Notes under the pieces: generated by a model
What the model saw: the letters and a program-made list of their open reading frames with translations, nothing else
The model's database searches: none
Told to the model about the DNA's origin: nothing
Program-made: the position numbers and the translations under genes
Assembly: GCA_963697675.1 (NCBI GenBank)
Contig: CAVOOW010000006.1
Location: 744,001 to 808,000 of the forward strand
Direction of reading: 5' to 3'
DNA: 64,000 bases
Origin: CAVOOW01 sp963697675
GTDB lineage: Bacteria > Actinomycetota > Actinomycetes > JACCUZ01
Part shown: in pieces, positions 63,818 to 64,000 of the stretch
Layout: each line of letters opens with the position of its first letter
Position numbering within the stretch: the first letter of the stretch is position 1

Positions 63818-64000
63818 TCATGAGTCACGGCAAACTGAGGTGAGGGGCAGGGTCATCTCGAGCTCGATCTCGCCGGGCCGCCCGGGCACCGGCTGGGTGC
63901 GCCCGGAGAGCTGGAAGCCGCAGCGCGCATAGGCGCGTCGGGCTCGTTCGTTGCCGTCCACGACGAACAGCCCGAGCTCGGTGTCGCCCTGAGCGCGGGA
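63818..64000 (-). CDS. GNAT family acetyltransferase (5' part cut by window edge)
   Basis: Only the last 60 residues are present: ELGLFVVDGNERARRAYARC then GFQLSGRTQPVPGRPGEIEL and MTLPLTSVCRDS before TGA. The FVVDGNERARRAYARCGF pattern is the typical GNAT C-terminal Asn-Ala-Tyr region. The substrate is unknown. Confidence 0.8.
   Translation of the reverse strand, partial: SRAQGDTELGLFVVDGNERARRAYARCGFQLSGRTQPVPGRPGEIELEMTLPLTSVCRDS

Overview
The window is high-GC DNA from a Gram-positive actinomycete. It carries menaquinone (not ubiquinone) biosynthesis, a 14-gene proton-pumping complex I operon, System II cytochrome c maturation, a Rex redox repressor, a BldN-type sigma factor with an RsbN-like DUF5667 partner, the tiny ribosomal protein bS22, and many GTG starts with 4-base ATGA/GTGA overlaps. 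From remembered gene order (not a search), it matches the block around Mycobacterium tuberculosis Rv0500-Rv0562 (hem, ccs and men genes), with the nuo operon inserted next to menJ. The presence of rex and bldN/rsbN points to an actinomycete outside Mycobacterium. I cannot name the genus.

Layout. 1-18.0 kb (minus strand): polyprenyl diphosphate synthase (cut by the window edge), nuoN to nuoA, and menJ, with a Rex-type operator upstream of menJ. 18.2-25.8 kb: csbD, menG, an NlpC/P60 hydrolase, a small sigma factor with a partner protein, an orphan LuxR-type HTH protein, menF, a GNAT protein and menD. 25.9-31.0 kb: menC, an SRPBCC protein, menB, a GNAT protein, menE and menA. 31.0-33.6 kb: VOC/MarR pair, an Lrp/AsnC regulator behind a 16-bp tandem repeat, a 45-aa ORF and a PLDc_N membrane protein. 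33.6-45.8 kb (minus): ccsB-resB-ccdA-resA, a histidine phosphatase, hemL-hemB-cobA/hemD-hemC-hemA, rex with its own Rex box, and a glutaredoxin-like protein. 45.8-54.6 kb: acyl-CoA ligase, HAD phosphatase, bldN-rsbN, acyltransferase, epimerase, bS22, a broken M36 peptidase propeptide and an excisionase-like HTH protein. 54.7-64 kb: GGDEF-EAL protein, a phosphatase-like protein, an AcuC-type deacetylase, YccF, an ABC efflux trio, an aldo/keto reductase and a partial GNAT protein.

Functional logic. Most of the window builds the respiratory chain: quinone ring (menF, D, C, E, B, A, G), side chain and its saturation (polyprenyl synthase, menJ), NADH dehydrogenase (nuo), and heme with covalent cytochrome c assembly. 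Rex, which senses NADH/NAD+, sits in the middle, with candidate operators at its own heme cluster and at menJ-nuo. No rRNA, tRNA, CRISPR array or transposase was recognised.

Two window-wide peculiarities deserve attention. First, many single-copy genes (nuoL, nuoG, menF, menE, menA, hemA, bldN, rsbN, the GGDEF-EAL gene, the phosphatase, acuC and a GNAT gene) are split by frameshifts. Each is repaired by skipping one base, which looks like an insertion-type sequence error rather than decay. Second, several families of short palindromic intergenic repeats recur between genes.
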